Origin: Erodium maritimum
Lineage: Eukaryota; Streptophyta; Magnoliopsida; Geraniales; Geraniaceae
DNA: 64,000 nt
Direction: 5' to 3'
Assembly: GCA_963921825.1 (NCBI GenBank)
Contig: OY997589.1
Location: forward strand, 81,576,523-81,640,522
Below, in pieces: positions 10,901 through 22,966 of the stretch (positions are counted from its first letter, which is position 1; every line of letters begins with the position of its first letter). The notes beneath the pieces are model-generated. The model was not told the origin of the DNA. It did not search any database and saw nothing but the letters and a program-made list of their open reading frames with translations. Both the position numbers and the translations under genes were made by a program.

Positions 10901-11634
10901 CTAACAGGCAAAGTTCGATATATTTCTGAAGAAGGAAACGGGCTGTGGAGGAAAAACCCAAGCTTGACTCGACTATACCGTTTCCTCAAAAATGTAGGAA
11001 GAATCATTAAATGATAATCATGAACCCAAACACAATCATCTTCAGGATTAATTACTTCCATTACCTTGTCAGCGAAGATCTTGTTTGCAGAAACATAGGC
11101 CTGCCAAAGAATTCGATCAAAACGATCCCCATGATCTGGGCACACCGGGAGCATGTAATGAAAGAGAGGCCACAACTGTTGTTTACAAAACCCAAGATAA
11201 AACTTCCTCTGAAGATCATGAGGTAAAAATGTTGGTACACAGTTAAAATCCTCCAGGAGCTTCTGTGCAACTTCTTCTTGCTCACTTGCATCAATATCAA
11301 CCTTAAGAGACCCGATATAAATAACCTCTGTGTCTGGAGAGAACCCGTCGGTTGATTGTAATAAAATCGAATCCTCATCGAAACTGAAACACCATTTTGA
11401 AGTTTCTGTGTCCCTTTTGGCATGCAAAGGTAGCATGTTTGCTACTAAGATTTTTCGTTCATGACAAACAGATGAAGATACATCTGAATCCTCATCGTTA
11501 CTGCCATAACCATCTAAGTTGGAAATAATCCCAGGTACTGTCATTACTCGTGGAAGAGATCTAGCGGTCTGTGGGACATCGAATATGCCACCAGAAGCTA
11601 AGTCAAAAAAATTTGCACAAGATCTTGATGCCAT
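7959..11634 (-). CDS. TPS10: Class II trehalose-6-phosphate synthase (TPS9/TPS10 type)
   Basis: Three coding exons: 9647-11634, 8886-9159 and 7959-8282 (complement), all with GT-AG borders and matching phases, giving 861 residues, the normal length for class II TPS. The start MASRSCANFFDLASGGIFD and the PRVMTVPG block match the TPS5-11 subfamily. Residues about 60-545 are the GT20 glucosyltransferase-like domain (VWVHDYHLM, GFFLHSPFPSSEIYRTLPVR, NPARGSGKDV). Residues about 590-860 are the HAD phosphatase-like domain (FLDYDGT, VSGRGR, GDDRSDEDMF). Family knowledge: class II proteins generally show little TPS or TPP activity and are thought to act in sugar signalling through trehalose-6-phosphate and SnRK1. 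Wording is closest to TPS9/TPS10 from memory; TPS10 is preferred because of the neighbouring genes. Intron 1 (9160-9646) and intron 2 (8283-8885) each contain a foldback element. Confidence 0.93.
8398..8742. mobile_element. Foldback element inside TPS intron 2
   Basis: A 345-bp near-complete inverted repeat. The two arms pair along their length (for example, ACCTTTGGTTTCAAT at about 8520 and ATTGAAACCAAAGGT at about 8685). The centre near 8605 is a hairpin, GAAACTAACGT against ACGTTAGTTTC. The ends read GGTAATTGCAGTTC and, on the complement, GGCGATGACAGTTC. Flanks GTTTTTAGG and ATTTTTAGT agree at 7 of 9 bases. It lies wholly within the intron 8283-8885. This is a different family from 7535-7915, with no ORF. 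Confidence 0.65.
9203..9621. mobile_element. Foldback MITE, family A copy 2 (TPS intron 1)
   Basis: Left end GGGATATTTGCAAAAGTACC, followed by the family block GAGGTATTCACTTTTTACAA. The right arm carries the complementary block, but the last 20 or so bases have decayed, so the right boundary is approximate and no clear duplication is visible. The inner arms contain the AAATTTCT/AGAAATT segment shared with copies 4 and 5. It occupies most of intron 1. Confidence 0.7.
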
Positions 11635-13500
11635 ATCGAGGTTTTCACTGATTCCTACAAATAATACCTGCCACAACAAATTATATGTGATTATTGTGGG
11701 AAATAATTTTAGCTTAAGCATCTAACAAAATAATAGCCTAAATGTTCACAATTCCAATTGAGTGGGTGTAATATCAAAACAACCATACAAAACTCATTCC
11801 AGTTACAAACAGGACTGAAAATTCAAAAACCCGGATTGGCTAAATGTTGATTTCTTTTTTTCTTTTTTCCACTTCCAAGATCATCTCAAAAGCCTATCCT
11901 ACATAACATTACCTAACACAGAAAATTTTCCTTCATCCAGACAAAAGTGATCAGAACCTAAATCACCGGAGCTTTTCTACTTTCTTTCATTCTGATGTTT
12001 GACCTCTATGCTAAATAATGGAATTCCAAATTCATTAGCAAAATACTTGTGGTGGTGGATTTGAACAGCTCGCAATGAAGGAAAAAAAAAACTGTTCATG
12101 GTGATGGCATCATAGGTGGTGTTGTGGCGGTACATAGTCTTTTCAAGCAATTTCATGCCTATACAGGCACAACCAAGTGTTTGTGCATTCAATGACTACA
12201 AATACTGGACAAGAAGAAAAAGACACAACTAATCACATAAACATACAGAGCAGCATCCAATTGGAGGCAACTGGGTTTTAGCCATACATAATTGTTCTTT
12301 TTTTTTTAACCCTTTAATATACATTTCAGCATAAAATCTAGGGATAACAGCAAAAACTTGCAGTGAACTATGCGTGTTTTGCAAATAATATTGGTGAACT
12401 TTTTTTTTTGCAAATGACATCCCCCAACTATCTTCCGTCTGCATATCCACAGGGTTATTTTTTGCAAAAAGTCGAAAGTAGCAAAAGTGTATACATAAGG
12501 AGTGTAAATTGCAAAAACGTATAGAGTAAAGGGAAAAACCGTAATTACCAAAAAAATTGAAGTCACTTGACGTGACTAATTTCCGTTAAAGATAACGGTT
12601 TTGCATACGAACAATAGTTGGGGATGTCATTAGCAAAAAAAATAAATAGTTCATGGATAGTATTTACATAACATACATAGTTGACCTCAAGTTTTTGCAA
12701 TCATCCCTAAAATCTATGACAATGACTTTTCCAGTTCTCTACAGGAAATTGTGCTCTATGGCATGAAACCAAATTACTGAAATTGTAGAACATATAACAC
12801 ACAATCCAAAACAGATAATTCCTTTTTATAATTATAATTTGCAAGGTGAAAGATCTCTTACCAAGAACAAATCAAAACTAATTTCCAAATCACCAAATTT
12901 CTTCTACAACACCTTGACCACAAAATTCCTGCAAAAAAGAACATCACAGCTACGTCAATCCCCAACACCAACCCAAACAACAATTCAACCTCCAGAAATC
13001 AACAACTCATAATACCAAAATCGCTCTCGAACTCAAACCTAACAATTCCCATTCTCAGTAACCATCACAACTCGAGAAAAACTCAATTCGACTGAGTCAA
13101 ATGCTCATCAATGACTCAACCGAGCAACAAGACACCTCCCAAACGCAAAACCGAGGTGGATCGGGACTCCAATTTTCTACCCCTACCCAAATTTTCTCGG
13201 CTACCAAACAGACCGGAAGCGAATTCCAGATTGATAACCAAAAACTCGAGACCAAGTCTACAGTGGATCAGAGAACAAAATTCAAACACGTAACTCCCAA
13301 CGGTCAAAACTCGCAGAGCGCTGCACCTTACCTGACTGTGACCGGCGATCGGAGAAGACCTGCTCGGCTCCGAGTGCGGCGAGTTCTCGCCGGAAGAGAG
13401 AGGTGAATACGGCGGCGTTTGGTGCGCTTAATGGAGAAAGAAAGCAAAGATCATTAACATGTGAATGCCGAAAAAGAAGAGAGAGAGAAATATAAAAAGA
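11635..13500 (-). other. TPS 5'UTR exons and introns
   Basis: Inferred from splice signals on the minus strand. The coding exon starts at an acceptor at 11668 (GGCAG|GTATT). A middle untranslated exon is 12862-12928, with acceptor TTTTTTGCAG and donor CTTG|GTAAGAG. The first exon ends at 13332 with donor GTCAG|GTAAGG and probably begins near 13500, where a CT-rich stretch typical of plant leaders is seen. The 1.2-kb intron 11668-12861 contains a 367-bp transposon. A long 5'UTR intron is usual for class II TPS genes. The transcription start is not defined. Confidence 0.55.
12341..12707. mobile_element. Mutator-like MITE, family B copy 1 (TPS 5'UTR intron)
   Basis: A 367-bp element with a perfect 9-bp duplication, TAAAATCTA (12332-12340 and 12708-12716). 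Left end GGGATAACAGCAAAAACTTG; right-end complement GGGATGATTGCAAAAACTTG. Arms of over 100 bp pair imperfectly, with several TTTTTTTGCAAA blocks. The GGGATnAnnGCAAAAA end resembles family A, so the two probably share a mobilising source. A second, damaged copy is at 47200-47456. Confidence 0.85.
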
Positions 13501-16500
13501 TACGACGAGGTTTTTGGATAGAGCTTCGTATCTGGAAACTTCACTGCGGTTGGCTTTTAACCATTGAGTTGCTAAATGACATATTTACCCTTTCTTTTTG
13601 TGTACCGGTTTAATAGTAATGACTAATTCAGTCTTTTGACACTACAATAAAGTTTGACTCAATAATCATGTTTAATATTTAATTTTGTATTTATGAATAA
13701 AATTCTCATCCGTCTCATTTGTGTGTCACTTTATTTTATTCTCTCTGTTCTTATTGAGAACCTCGCCCTAATCTTAACTGCGCGATGGAGTTTTTTCTTG
13801 TCGTCGCCGCTGCCATGTACCCAGCCCAGTCGTCACTTGGAGCTGGGTCTATTGGTTGCGCCGCCCTGGTGTCTCCCCGTCCCATCCGGTCATTTCCCTT
13901 GCAGACCACGCCTGGTGTGGGGGATAAATATCAGTGAGGTTGGCTACCTTCGCCCCCATCTTCTCCTTCTTCCTCCCCCCGCCTTGGGCCGGTCCTACTC
14001 TCATATGGTCTTGTCGGTTTCACGACCTTTGCTGTCGTTGTCGGCGGAACGTTCTAGCATGCGTCCGGGAGGCTTGTTACGCTGCCCAAAGGTGACTTCT
14101 TCTCCAACTTATGGGGCAGTCCCGCCTCGCCTAAACCCTAGCCCGACTACCCAGGCTAACCATGACCTTGCTCTGGTGCCCAGGGTGGACGGTTGTGATT
14201 ATAGGGCTTCAAGATTTATTCCCTCTCGAAACCAAGGTGGGGGGATCACTCGGGACGTGATGACATGGTTGGTGTACTCCACGATCACGACGACGCGGGT
14301 CTGGTCCCAGAGTTTGGTCCAGAACGCGTATGGGTGGTGGAGGAGGAGGACGATATAGGTTGTTTCCACGTTTGTTCGGCGAGGCTGGGAGCGGAGGCAA
14401 GTTAGGGTTTGGATACCTTATGGTGGGGATGCTCTTGGGTCGGCCAGTGGGGCCGCTGGCTCTTTGTCTATTGCCTCGAGGAGAGATGCGTTGACTGGTG
14501 CGGAGAAAGAGGTTGTACGAAGGCCGGTTAGGTCGTCACCCTCGCTCCGGTATCCTCAGGGCCACCTTCCTATATATCAACGGGGTATGTTGTGGTATAA
14601 TCCGGCGAGAGGGCCTCATCCCCGTGTGAGCCGGCGGGAGTCCCAACCACCCTCTTTGGTTTCGATTGAGCAGAAGTCAAATGGGGATCGTGAAGTCGGC
14701 ACTGCACTACAAGGGCTCGTGAAGGGAGCTTCCCAAAGCACATTGACAATGGACCCGATACCGAAGGCTAGATTGTCTCGAGGAAGGGGAACCAGCATGA
14801 CAATGGACCCGATATCTAATCGGGTCCACGGTTCCCTACCAGAGACACCAGTCGCCCGCGATAGGCCTCCCTGGGCGGTCCGCCCCAATCCCGGTGTCTT
14901 TTGTACACGGGAACATCCAGTAGGGGTGGGTGGAGATCAGCTCTCTGCTGATTCGATTGCTGACCACCTGCCCTAGGAGCGTGGTGGGTTTGGAGGTAGA
15001 GGACGTCCACATCCTGGGGTGCGGGAGGTTAAAATTCCACCACCCGTTACCTTGAGGAGCGTAACTACTGGAGCGTTGAAGAGGACGGCGCCAGCTCCTA
15101 GTTGGGGAGCCAAGCTACAAGCGGGGAAGAGACCCCGCCGGGAGGGATGATAAACCGTCAATGCATCGGGGACTGGCCTTGGGAGGGGTCCCTAGATGAT
15201 GCTTTGCCTCCCACCATCACCACTACTGAGCTCCTAGAGTTCGGGTACCCAGTTCCCCCCTTCGTATTCTGAATTTGCCCGTGGGGCATCCAAATACCGT
15301 ATGTGACGGTTCTGATATTAAAAGGCTCAATGAACCATTGTTCATACATATTGACCTTCCGTGGTCGAGGAGCATGTTCCTCGATGCACAACAATGTAAT
15401 CGATTTTAAAGGATTTATAATATTGCACCTTTCGCTCAAAAAATCTCGGATCGAACTTACATGTAAAAATAAAAAAATAGATCGGGTTATAGTCTAGATA
15501 AGTCTAATACTTTGATGCAGAGAGAATAATCGGTTTTGCAAAGCATGGTTTTGAGCTAAGAACTTAATCTTTAATACATGTTGAGACCCAAAAAAACACC
15601 AATCACGACTCGATTCAGGCTAAACTCTAGTGCCGACAATGTGTGTTGGTCCTTTCAAGAGGACTCGTAGTGGGCTGGAAGAGTAGGATTGGTCAAGGCC
15701 AATCTCGAAGGGAACGAGACGTTCCTCCTCATATACGTCATGTTGTCCCGATATTCACTCGTTAGAGCTGACGAGGCTGCTTAGTAGACCTTGTATGATC
15801 CTCTAGGGCCATTTCGTCTTCCCCTTATTAGGTAAGGTCATATAGGAACCGCGTCCTCAGAGGCCCTTGCCCTAACCACAACTTGTGACTCTCAGGACAT
15901 GTACTTTCATTTTCTTGGACTTCCTCAGCTATGAAGCGTCTATCGATCTCCCCGTTGAGAACTAACTATCGTCGGATACGTATATACATTCTTATAAGCC
16001 TTTGGCACTCAAGTTAGTCAAGAGGTTGTGCGTCATTGCCTGGGGGTGGCCACTATCAAACTCTCCTCTAAGCCCAATTCAATTAGATGATCCCCCGTGT
16101 ACTTCTCGTCCCGACCATATGATGAAGCCTTAAATTTGAGGTTGTGCGTCAAGGGTCTCTTACCTGGTGCACCTAGTTGTAACTAAAATGCATACCCAGT
16201 TGGTGGCAGGGGATGGTAGTTGAAGTCAGTCCAAGGGCCTCCAAATCAGTCTGTAGGTGGCGATACAATTGGTTGATATCTTTCGCCAGGGGAGACATTT
16301 CAAAGCTCAGAAGCATCAGCTCCTTATCTAGGCGTGTCATCGAGCACCTATGGTCTGCGTAGCCTCAGGGACCACACACGAAATAGAATATAGACATCAT
16401 TTCATACTATAGACACACTTGAATCGGCAGCTGTAATCCAAGAACTTAAGGCAAATGGAATGATATGGCAGTCGGGCGCTACTCATCTAACCACATATTT

Positions 16501-18250
16501 GGATATCTTTTCCCAAATAGAAACCCTATCGGTCGCTAGCACCTAGATGCATTTGTCCAATTATGTCCCGATTTTCGTCTTGATGTCTAATGTCATGACA
16601 TCTGATGGCGGGTTGGATCCTCGCATGATGCGACTGATATGTAGAGATGAAGTCACGGTCCGCTCATGGAGGAATGTCGCCCTCTTGAAACACCCCCCCC
16701 CTATGCGATCCTTCTCCGCCCGCGAGGAATAGAACTCTGATACACCACGACCGAAATCTTTCATCATGAATCGACGGCTTCAAAGCCAAATCGACGACAA
16801 GACCGATCCACTTTTATCAATATTTGTAATGTAGTTTTTTAATAAAAAATCTGGTGTACAAAATGAACTTTGTGTTATCAATTCGTTTTCTCCCATTTTC
16901 ATATTATATATTATCAGTTATATTCATAAATTAAAAATATGTAAATAGTTAAAATTATTTTATAATCATATCGTGGTTGGATTTATCGATACAAATATCA
17001 ATTGAATTCTTAATTTTAACTGTAACCGTAATCAATATATTAATAAAAATAACTACCTAAAGGCTCTATCCAAAATGGATTAAACAACAAGTTTGTGAAA
17101 CAACTGCAACAAATTAATATAATTGAAAAGGCCGAAAAGTGGGACAAAGCAAATAAAAAGGTGCTCATTGACTGTAATGCTCCAGGTTGGATGTCGGGAG
17201 AGGGATATTGCGATGGCGGTCGAAGCAATTGGTACAGCTACGCCCAACGATAAGCAAGGACAGAGCGGGCCCTTTCTGGATAATTGACGTTATGGCGGAC
17301 TAAGTACTCCCCTGAGGATCTGGCGTGCGTCGTCCTCACTCGATTGGTAAAATAGGGTTCCATGAATGCAGTAATGTTGGCTCTTGAGATAGTTGAGGAG
17401 TACCATGTCGGTACTTGGTGGAAGCTCATTGATCTAGGCGATAGTGTTTTCTAACCCCTCACTAGTCCTAATCCTCCTCATTGATCTAGGCGATAGTGTT
17501 TTCTAACCCTCCCACCCACCCCCCCCCCCCCCCGTGCACGCTGTGTGTGGCCCTTCATCGGAGTGAGGCAAAATCTCTGAGCTTGTCCCTAAGAAGTCCT
17601 TCACCGGTCTTTCATCCTTAGCGCTACCCCGCAAGCCAATTCCCACTCCACCACCAATGGGCTCCCCCTGCACCCTATGACCATCGGAATGAACTCCGAC
17701 ATGGACACATTATGGCTCCTATAAGCCGTTTAACCCTCACTGACCCTCATAGGTCTCGACAGTTATATGAGACCCGCACAACTTCGCCATGGATGTACCA
17801 AAGAAGACTCTTGACCACCGGGAAGAGGATCCTCCATAACCATGCGACACTCTGGATCACGCCTCCTCCACCGCCTAATATCCTTCGTCGATCGTCCGGT
17901 CCACAGCCTTCCCCTCCCGTGAGAGTGTTGTTGAGGGCACAAACACCAACAGTCGTCGCAACCACGAATACAAGAACAAAAAATCGGGCCGTAAGCAAGG
18001 AAGGAGGCCATTCTCGTTACTCCAAACCCTAGTCGTTGTGGAAGCTAAGGAAGGGACCACATGCTTATGTGGACATGTACCCCCTCGCCTTCCGCCGTTG
18101 TCACCGTTCTCCTGGGTTCATCGTTGCATGACCTGCCTACCTCCTCTCCAACCATGCTCGGACACATAGCGGGATGTCGAGAAAGAACCACTATCTGAAG
18201 AGATCACCAAACAGAGGTTGCTAAGAGAGCAAAGAGCATGACGGCTAGTT
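13501..18250. other. Decayed repeat-derived sequence, no gene supported
   Basis: The first 150 bp is probably the TPS promoter region. From about 13760 to 15170 the sequence is GC-richer, with plus-strand fragments such as 14464-14976 whose wording (scattered RGRGT, SRRESQ, and ending near AGKRPRREG at about 15145) resembles the low-complexity end of LINE ORF1 proteins, but no conserved domain is clear. The stretch near 15760-15860 matches 54900-54960 (shared GACGAGGcTGCTT..TAGACCT pattern), so both regions hold copies of one old repeat. Between 15440 and 18250 I see only broken short frames, a C15 tract and a direct repeat. Confidence 0.4.
17425..17533. repeat. 33-bp direct repeat and C15 tract
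   Basis: The segment CTCATTGATCTAGGCGATAG and the following TGTTTTCTAACCC occur at 17425 and again at 17477, offset 52 bp. This is followed at 17519-17533 by 15 consecutive C residues. It looks like local slippage or duplication in decayed sequence. Confidence 0.7.
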
Positions 18251-20200
18251 CAAAAGACTGAGACGTTTTCAATTTATTTTAAAACGTTTAAATTAAATTT
18301 CCAATTAAGTTACTACTTTGAAGTATTAAAATCATTTTTACCGGATCATGAATATTTTGGTTTAAGAGGACTTAAATGTTAATGACTACTTTTTTGAAGG
18401 ACCAATATGAGACAATGTTTGGATCAAATACAACTTGTTATTATTTTCGTGTGGTGGTAAAGTCTAATTTGGATAGCTCAAATACCTTAATTGTATATTT
18501 ATGACAAAAAGGAAATTTTAACGAGTCTCGGTAAACAACATTATCCTTGGAAATATACTTATATACCTATTTAATATTTATTTATTTATTTTGTCCCTAT
18601 TCATAATTTTGTAATTAATACAAAGGACACATTTGGGGTCAAATGTGAAGATAAGGTTAAGATTAGGCCTCCCACTCAATTGTTTCTTTATTTGGATCCA
18701 ACCTAACTCTAGCTCAAACCATTACATTAATGGAAATATATCTTATCATATCTTACTATTATTATTTTTGTAAGAATACGATAAATTTTCTATTCCATCC
18801 ACGCCCATCAAAATTTAACATCCTTAACTCTAGCTCAAACCATTACATTAATTGATAAATATCTTTTTGTATCTAAGTATTTTTCTTGTAATTAGAGACA
18901 ATAAGGATTATCACAACTAATACAAAATATTTCCACCATGTTGAGTTTAAATGGGCTTGACGAACAATAAACTGTACAGTTCGCGGAATTGTAAAAGTAA
19001 CGATTGAAAATAGAAAATACTTGTCTTGGATTGAAGAACGTCGGAACGTTGTAATGTATATTTTATGTAGAGACATTGTCCTGTTAGAGTACTCTCTCAG
19101 TGTTTCAATATAAAAAAAATACGAAATAACATTCACAATTTACTGAGCTGGTTAAGTATATTTGGAATAAGACAATCATGTTTAAAGACAAAAAAAGTTC
19201 CATCTCAATTAAAAAAATCAAGCCAACTATGATATCCTAGATTTAATATCGATTTATCTAAATTATAAAAATTATTCTACAGGCTCTTACCTTAAATGAA
19301 AGTATAGATACATGTGTATTTAAAATAAAGTTAAAATGTGTCGATTACTAATTCAATTTGTAGGACTGATCACCTTTCTCATCAAATCAAAATATTGACT
19401 TTTATAAAACCGGAGAATCTAGACAGATTCACAGTAAGAAAAAGTCAAAATATCGGATAATTAAAAAAACCGGCATAAATTGATGGTCTTTAAAATGATG
19501 TGTTACAAAGAAGTTGCAAATTGCAATTATGAAAGAGGCAAAATTAATTCAATTTGTATTATTTACAAAGTTTGTCAAAATTAGAGAGAACCTTCTATGA
19601 AATTAAGGTGGTGCCAAAAGTCTCTTTCAATTTTTCTTTTTCTGATAAATAATAGTCTATTTCTAAGATGAAACTAAATAAACTTCCTTATCCAAAACTC
19701 ATAAATAGCCTATTTATCAGTGGTGCATTAATAATAAAAGGCCACCACCAATCCAAATCCGGTGACGTGGACAGAATTAGGTCCGCGTTTGGCTATCCCA
19801 TAAAACTCGACCAAACCTCATCCAACACCACGTACCTTTCCCGAGTAAAAAATGGTTAGATAATTTTAATGGTGTAACAGCCAAACACGGAACAGCCCGA
19901 GACGAGGAACGAGTTGACTCGCCGCGCCGCGTGCTCCACTTCCAATCCTAGCTGGCAATGTTTTGGCAACTGGATAAGAACAACACACCACACATACATA
20001 GCCTCTTTCTGTACATCACCCTGGATTTTAAATTAATTACGGTATTGCCATTTTGCCCCCTTCAACTAAACTGTAGCTTTATTGGCCAAGTCGTACCTAC
20101 TATTTACGAAAGTGGCATAGGTTTACTTTCCTTTGAAGGAACACGAGTGGCAATCATGTAAATAAACAAATAATTTCGAGATCTTGAATCTAATTTTGAA
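18251..20200. other. AT-rich intergenic sequence
   Basis: No coding region. It contains a direct repeat in which CTCTAGCTCAAACCATTACA and following bases occur near 18708 and again near 18828. Otherwise I see nothing recognisable. Confidence 0.4.
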
Positions 20201-20207
20201 TAAAAAT

Positions 20208-20544
20208 AAACTGAAGGGAGGGGTAGGTACAGTTAACCAGTTTGGTGTGCATCTATAGTATTTTGGTGTGTCTGTTATGTGATATTTTTAGTGTACACTT
20301 TGTTGTATTTTTGACGTGTATTGTTTGGTTGTACGTTCTGAGCATATTATGTTGCGTTGTAAGTTTTGATCAGGGGTCGGTAATATTATGGTCTAACTTG
20401 CCTGAAGTATTTAATATTTACTGTCATACTTGTGCGATCAACAGTTATTATGAAAGATCGTTTATATATTTTTACCGATTAATTTATAGAATCCAGTAAT
20501 ATTCCGTTTTTTTCAAAAAAAAAAACTGAAGGGAAGGGTAGGTA
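20208..20544 (+). mobile_element. Probable short retroposed insertion with poly(A) tail
   Basis: Direct repeats AAACTGAAGGGAGGGGTAGG (20208) and AAACTGAAGGGAAGGGTAGG (20523) flank about 290 bp that ends in a run of A (20515-20525). This is the layout of a LINE/SINE-type insertion with a target duplication of about 20 bp. I see no pol III A/B boxes, so a truncated LINE 3' end is as likely as a SINE. Confidence 0.45.
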
Positions 20545-20639
20545 TAGACGTATAGTTAACCGATAATGCCGTTTATTTAAGAATAATTTTTTTAAAAAAT
20601 TACTACTATTTTCCTCGTCCAACCACTTCGTTTCGTTGG

Positions 20640-20950
20640 GTACGGACACCAAACACGTGTGACTTGTCTCGTTCCTCGCAACGCCGAATTTTGTGGGACC
20701 CACACACTGTCGGTCCAAGAAACTGCGTGCCTCCACGTCAGCGATCCGGCCCGTCCTTTGGCGTCCCGATGGTGGACACGTGGTGTCGATTCGGAAGCGG
20801 ACGGTAGCGAATGGAAGGGAGTGTGGGTCCCGGTTTATCCGGTTCCCGCGATGGCGTGTGATGGCTGTTGGGGGAAGTTGGGCTAGTCCCTATCCAGAAC
20901 TCGTCAGGGTGGGACCCACTTGTCTCGGTAGAATAGAATGTTCCAACCGT
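20640..20950. other. GC-rich island with G-boxes, no gene attached
   Basis: A 300-bp GC-richer stretch in AT-rich surroundings. It holds two CACGTG G-box cores (20654-20659 and 20777-20782), a CCACGTCA motif near 20733 and repeated GTGGGACCCAC-like words. Short frames across it look non-coding. It resembles a plant promoter, but no gene follows on either side within 2 kb, so it may be a promoter fragment carried by a lost gene or transposon. Confidence 0.3.
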
Positions 20951-21050
20951 ATGTTCAACGCTTATTTTATATTTTTAAGGGGAGAAAAAAATCTAATATT
21001 AAGAGCAACAACATTTTCATGTAAAGAGTCAATTTTATAAATTATATACG

Positions 21051-21809
21051 GAGCCAATCTCTGACCTTTCAATGTTGATGTATGGTCCGTTAAACCGACC
21101 ATGAGCCCCAATCCACCACCAAACCGTAAGTTTCCGGTTTGATGAAAGTTCAGACCGGGGCCGTAATCACAACCGACAAACCATTGATTTTCCGACCACC
21201 ATAGTTTATAGTCGGTTTAACGGATAATCCGACCACCCACTATGAACATGAACAAACTCATAACATGAAGAAAATGGGAAAGAAGGATTGGTGAAACTCA
21301 TATGGAAGATAAAGAAGCACATGTATCAACATGAGAAAAATATAGAAAGAGACGAGTCTAGAAAGAAATTGTGTATGTGTGGTTGTATAACTGAAAATAT
21401 AAGTAGGTATGGTTAGTATAACAACTTGATTTTAATGGGCTATTAGAAAATGGGTTGCATTGATTAAATTTTGGGCTTGCAAGTTGTAAGACCAATATAA
21501 TAAATAAAAATTAACAAACAAGCCCTAGCCCATTCATAAACTGCTTCTTCAACTTCTCAACGTCAATGCAGAAGCCAAAACTTGTAGAGACGTTGGCACT
21601 GAAAAAGTTGTTGATATAGTTTGTGGGCAGGTCGGTTTCGGTCGACCATCGGTGTAGCATTTCAAGACCGATCACCGACCATCTTGTCTTTGGTTCAGCG
21701 TTTTTGACACCAGGACCACGCTGAAAACCTCCGGTTCTGGGTTTTTCCAGTCCCGATAGCGGTCGGGTTGGTCGGAATCCACCGGTGCAGACTTTTTTGC
21801 CCACCCCTA
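21051..21809. mobile_element. hAT-like element relic
   Basis: The right edge on the complement reads TAGGGGTGGGCAAAAAAG (ending at 21809), a typical plant hAT terminus, followed by proline- and glycine-coding CCGACC/CCGGTT words common in such non-autonomous elements. Similar CGGTTTAACGG words occur at 21090-21235. No matching left end or duplication was found, so the left limit is a guess. Confidence 0.35.
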
Positions 21810-22766
21810 AATGTAAGCATCAAAATAAAAAACTATTTTGAAAAAAATAAAGCACATAACCATTGTTTTGTTAAAAATAGACAAAAAGGATTAAAATGAT
21901 AATTTTGAAATGTTAAAGTACGATTTAATTGTAGTTAGATAAAAATTCCCCCAACTTATGATACAAAAACAGTATTCTTTTGCAATACCTAATCTCACTA
22001 TATGCAAGAGCAACAACTCTCCCTCTTGTATCATATATAGTGACATAAATAGGAATAGAGAGAAAGGTGGATAAATAATAGAAGTTGATGTTAAAATAGC
22101 TGATCATCACATCGGTGAGCGGAATACGAACTTCTCATTAGTATTCTAAACCTTCTTTTAATCGACAATATCAATATCGATATATTCTTGATCAGTCCTA
22201 ATTAATTAGGATAACACAAATGAATTGATTAATGATAAATGAGTAGATCCAACCATAAAATTAACTACACAAGAGACGAATTCTTTTTTTATTAAGGAAC
22301 TTTACTATGACACCGAAATAAAAAGGATAATGCCTAACATATACCGTAGGTATTTTGTATTTGCATTGACCATGTTGGTGGGTAGTTGAGAATAGGAGCA
22401 TATCTGAATAATATTTTGAGATGATTATAAAAAAAATGTATTTTGAGATATATATTTGTTTTAACTTGTAATCTTGATAATTGTGAAAAGGAACAATGAT
22501 TTTTTAAATTTAAAAATGACATAAAAACAATTTTTTTGGGTGTTTTTTATTTAACAGAGAATCTTTATTAATGGAAAATAACCGGTGAAAAAATGGAAAA
22601 CAAAATTAAAGCGCGAGACATAGTTTCGGATATGTCCGAACCCTTAGTTCTGTAACTAAAATATACAGCTAATTGAGGTAGCAATGTAGGGGTGAATCCT
22701 TATTCACGTGGAGGTGCACAGTTATTGATTCTTGCATTTTCTTTGGTTCGACTTGGGTGGACCTGT
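21810..22766. other. AT-rich intergenic sequence
   Basis: No gene or clear repeat seen. Long A/T runs only. Confidence 0.4.
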
Positions 22767-22966
22767 TTTGTCTAAACAACACGTTGGTCCCTCGACGGAG
22801 ACACGTGGGGTGGGGGAAGGAGGTGAGGATGATGTCATGTAGCCGAGGAGATCCCCAAGAAAAGGAAGAGACTAGGGATCAGGTTGTGCTAGATCCTATT
22901 GAAACGAGACGTGTCTCCTCCACAATGTTCCGCTCTTCGCCTGGTACTCACTGGAACTAGCGAGCC

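Noticed and set aside
13693..14358. Plus-strand frame of 221 codons
   Set aside because: No recognisable domain, atypical composition, and it lies in a decayed GC-rich repeat block. Not supported as a gene.
20659..20886. Plus-strand 75-codon frame in the G-box-rich island
   Set aside because: Overlapped by another frame of equal quality, no domain, and it looks like promoter-type DNA.
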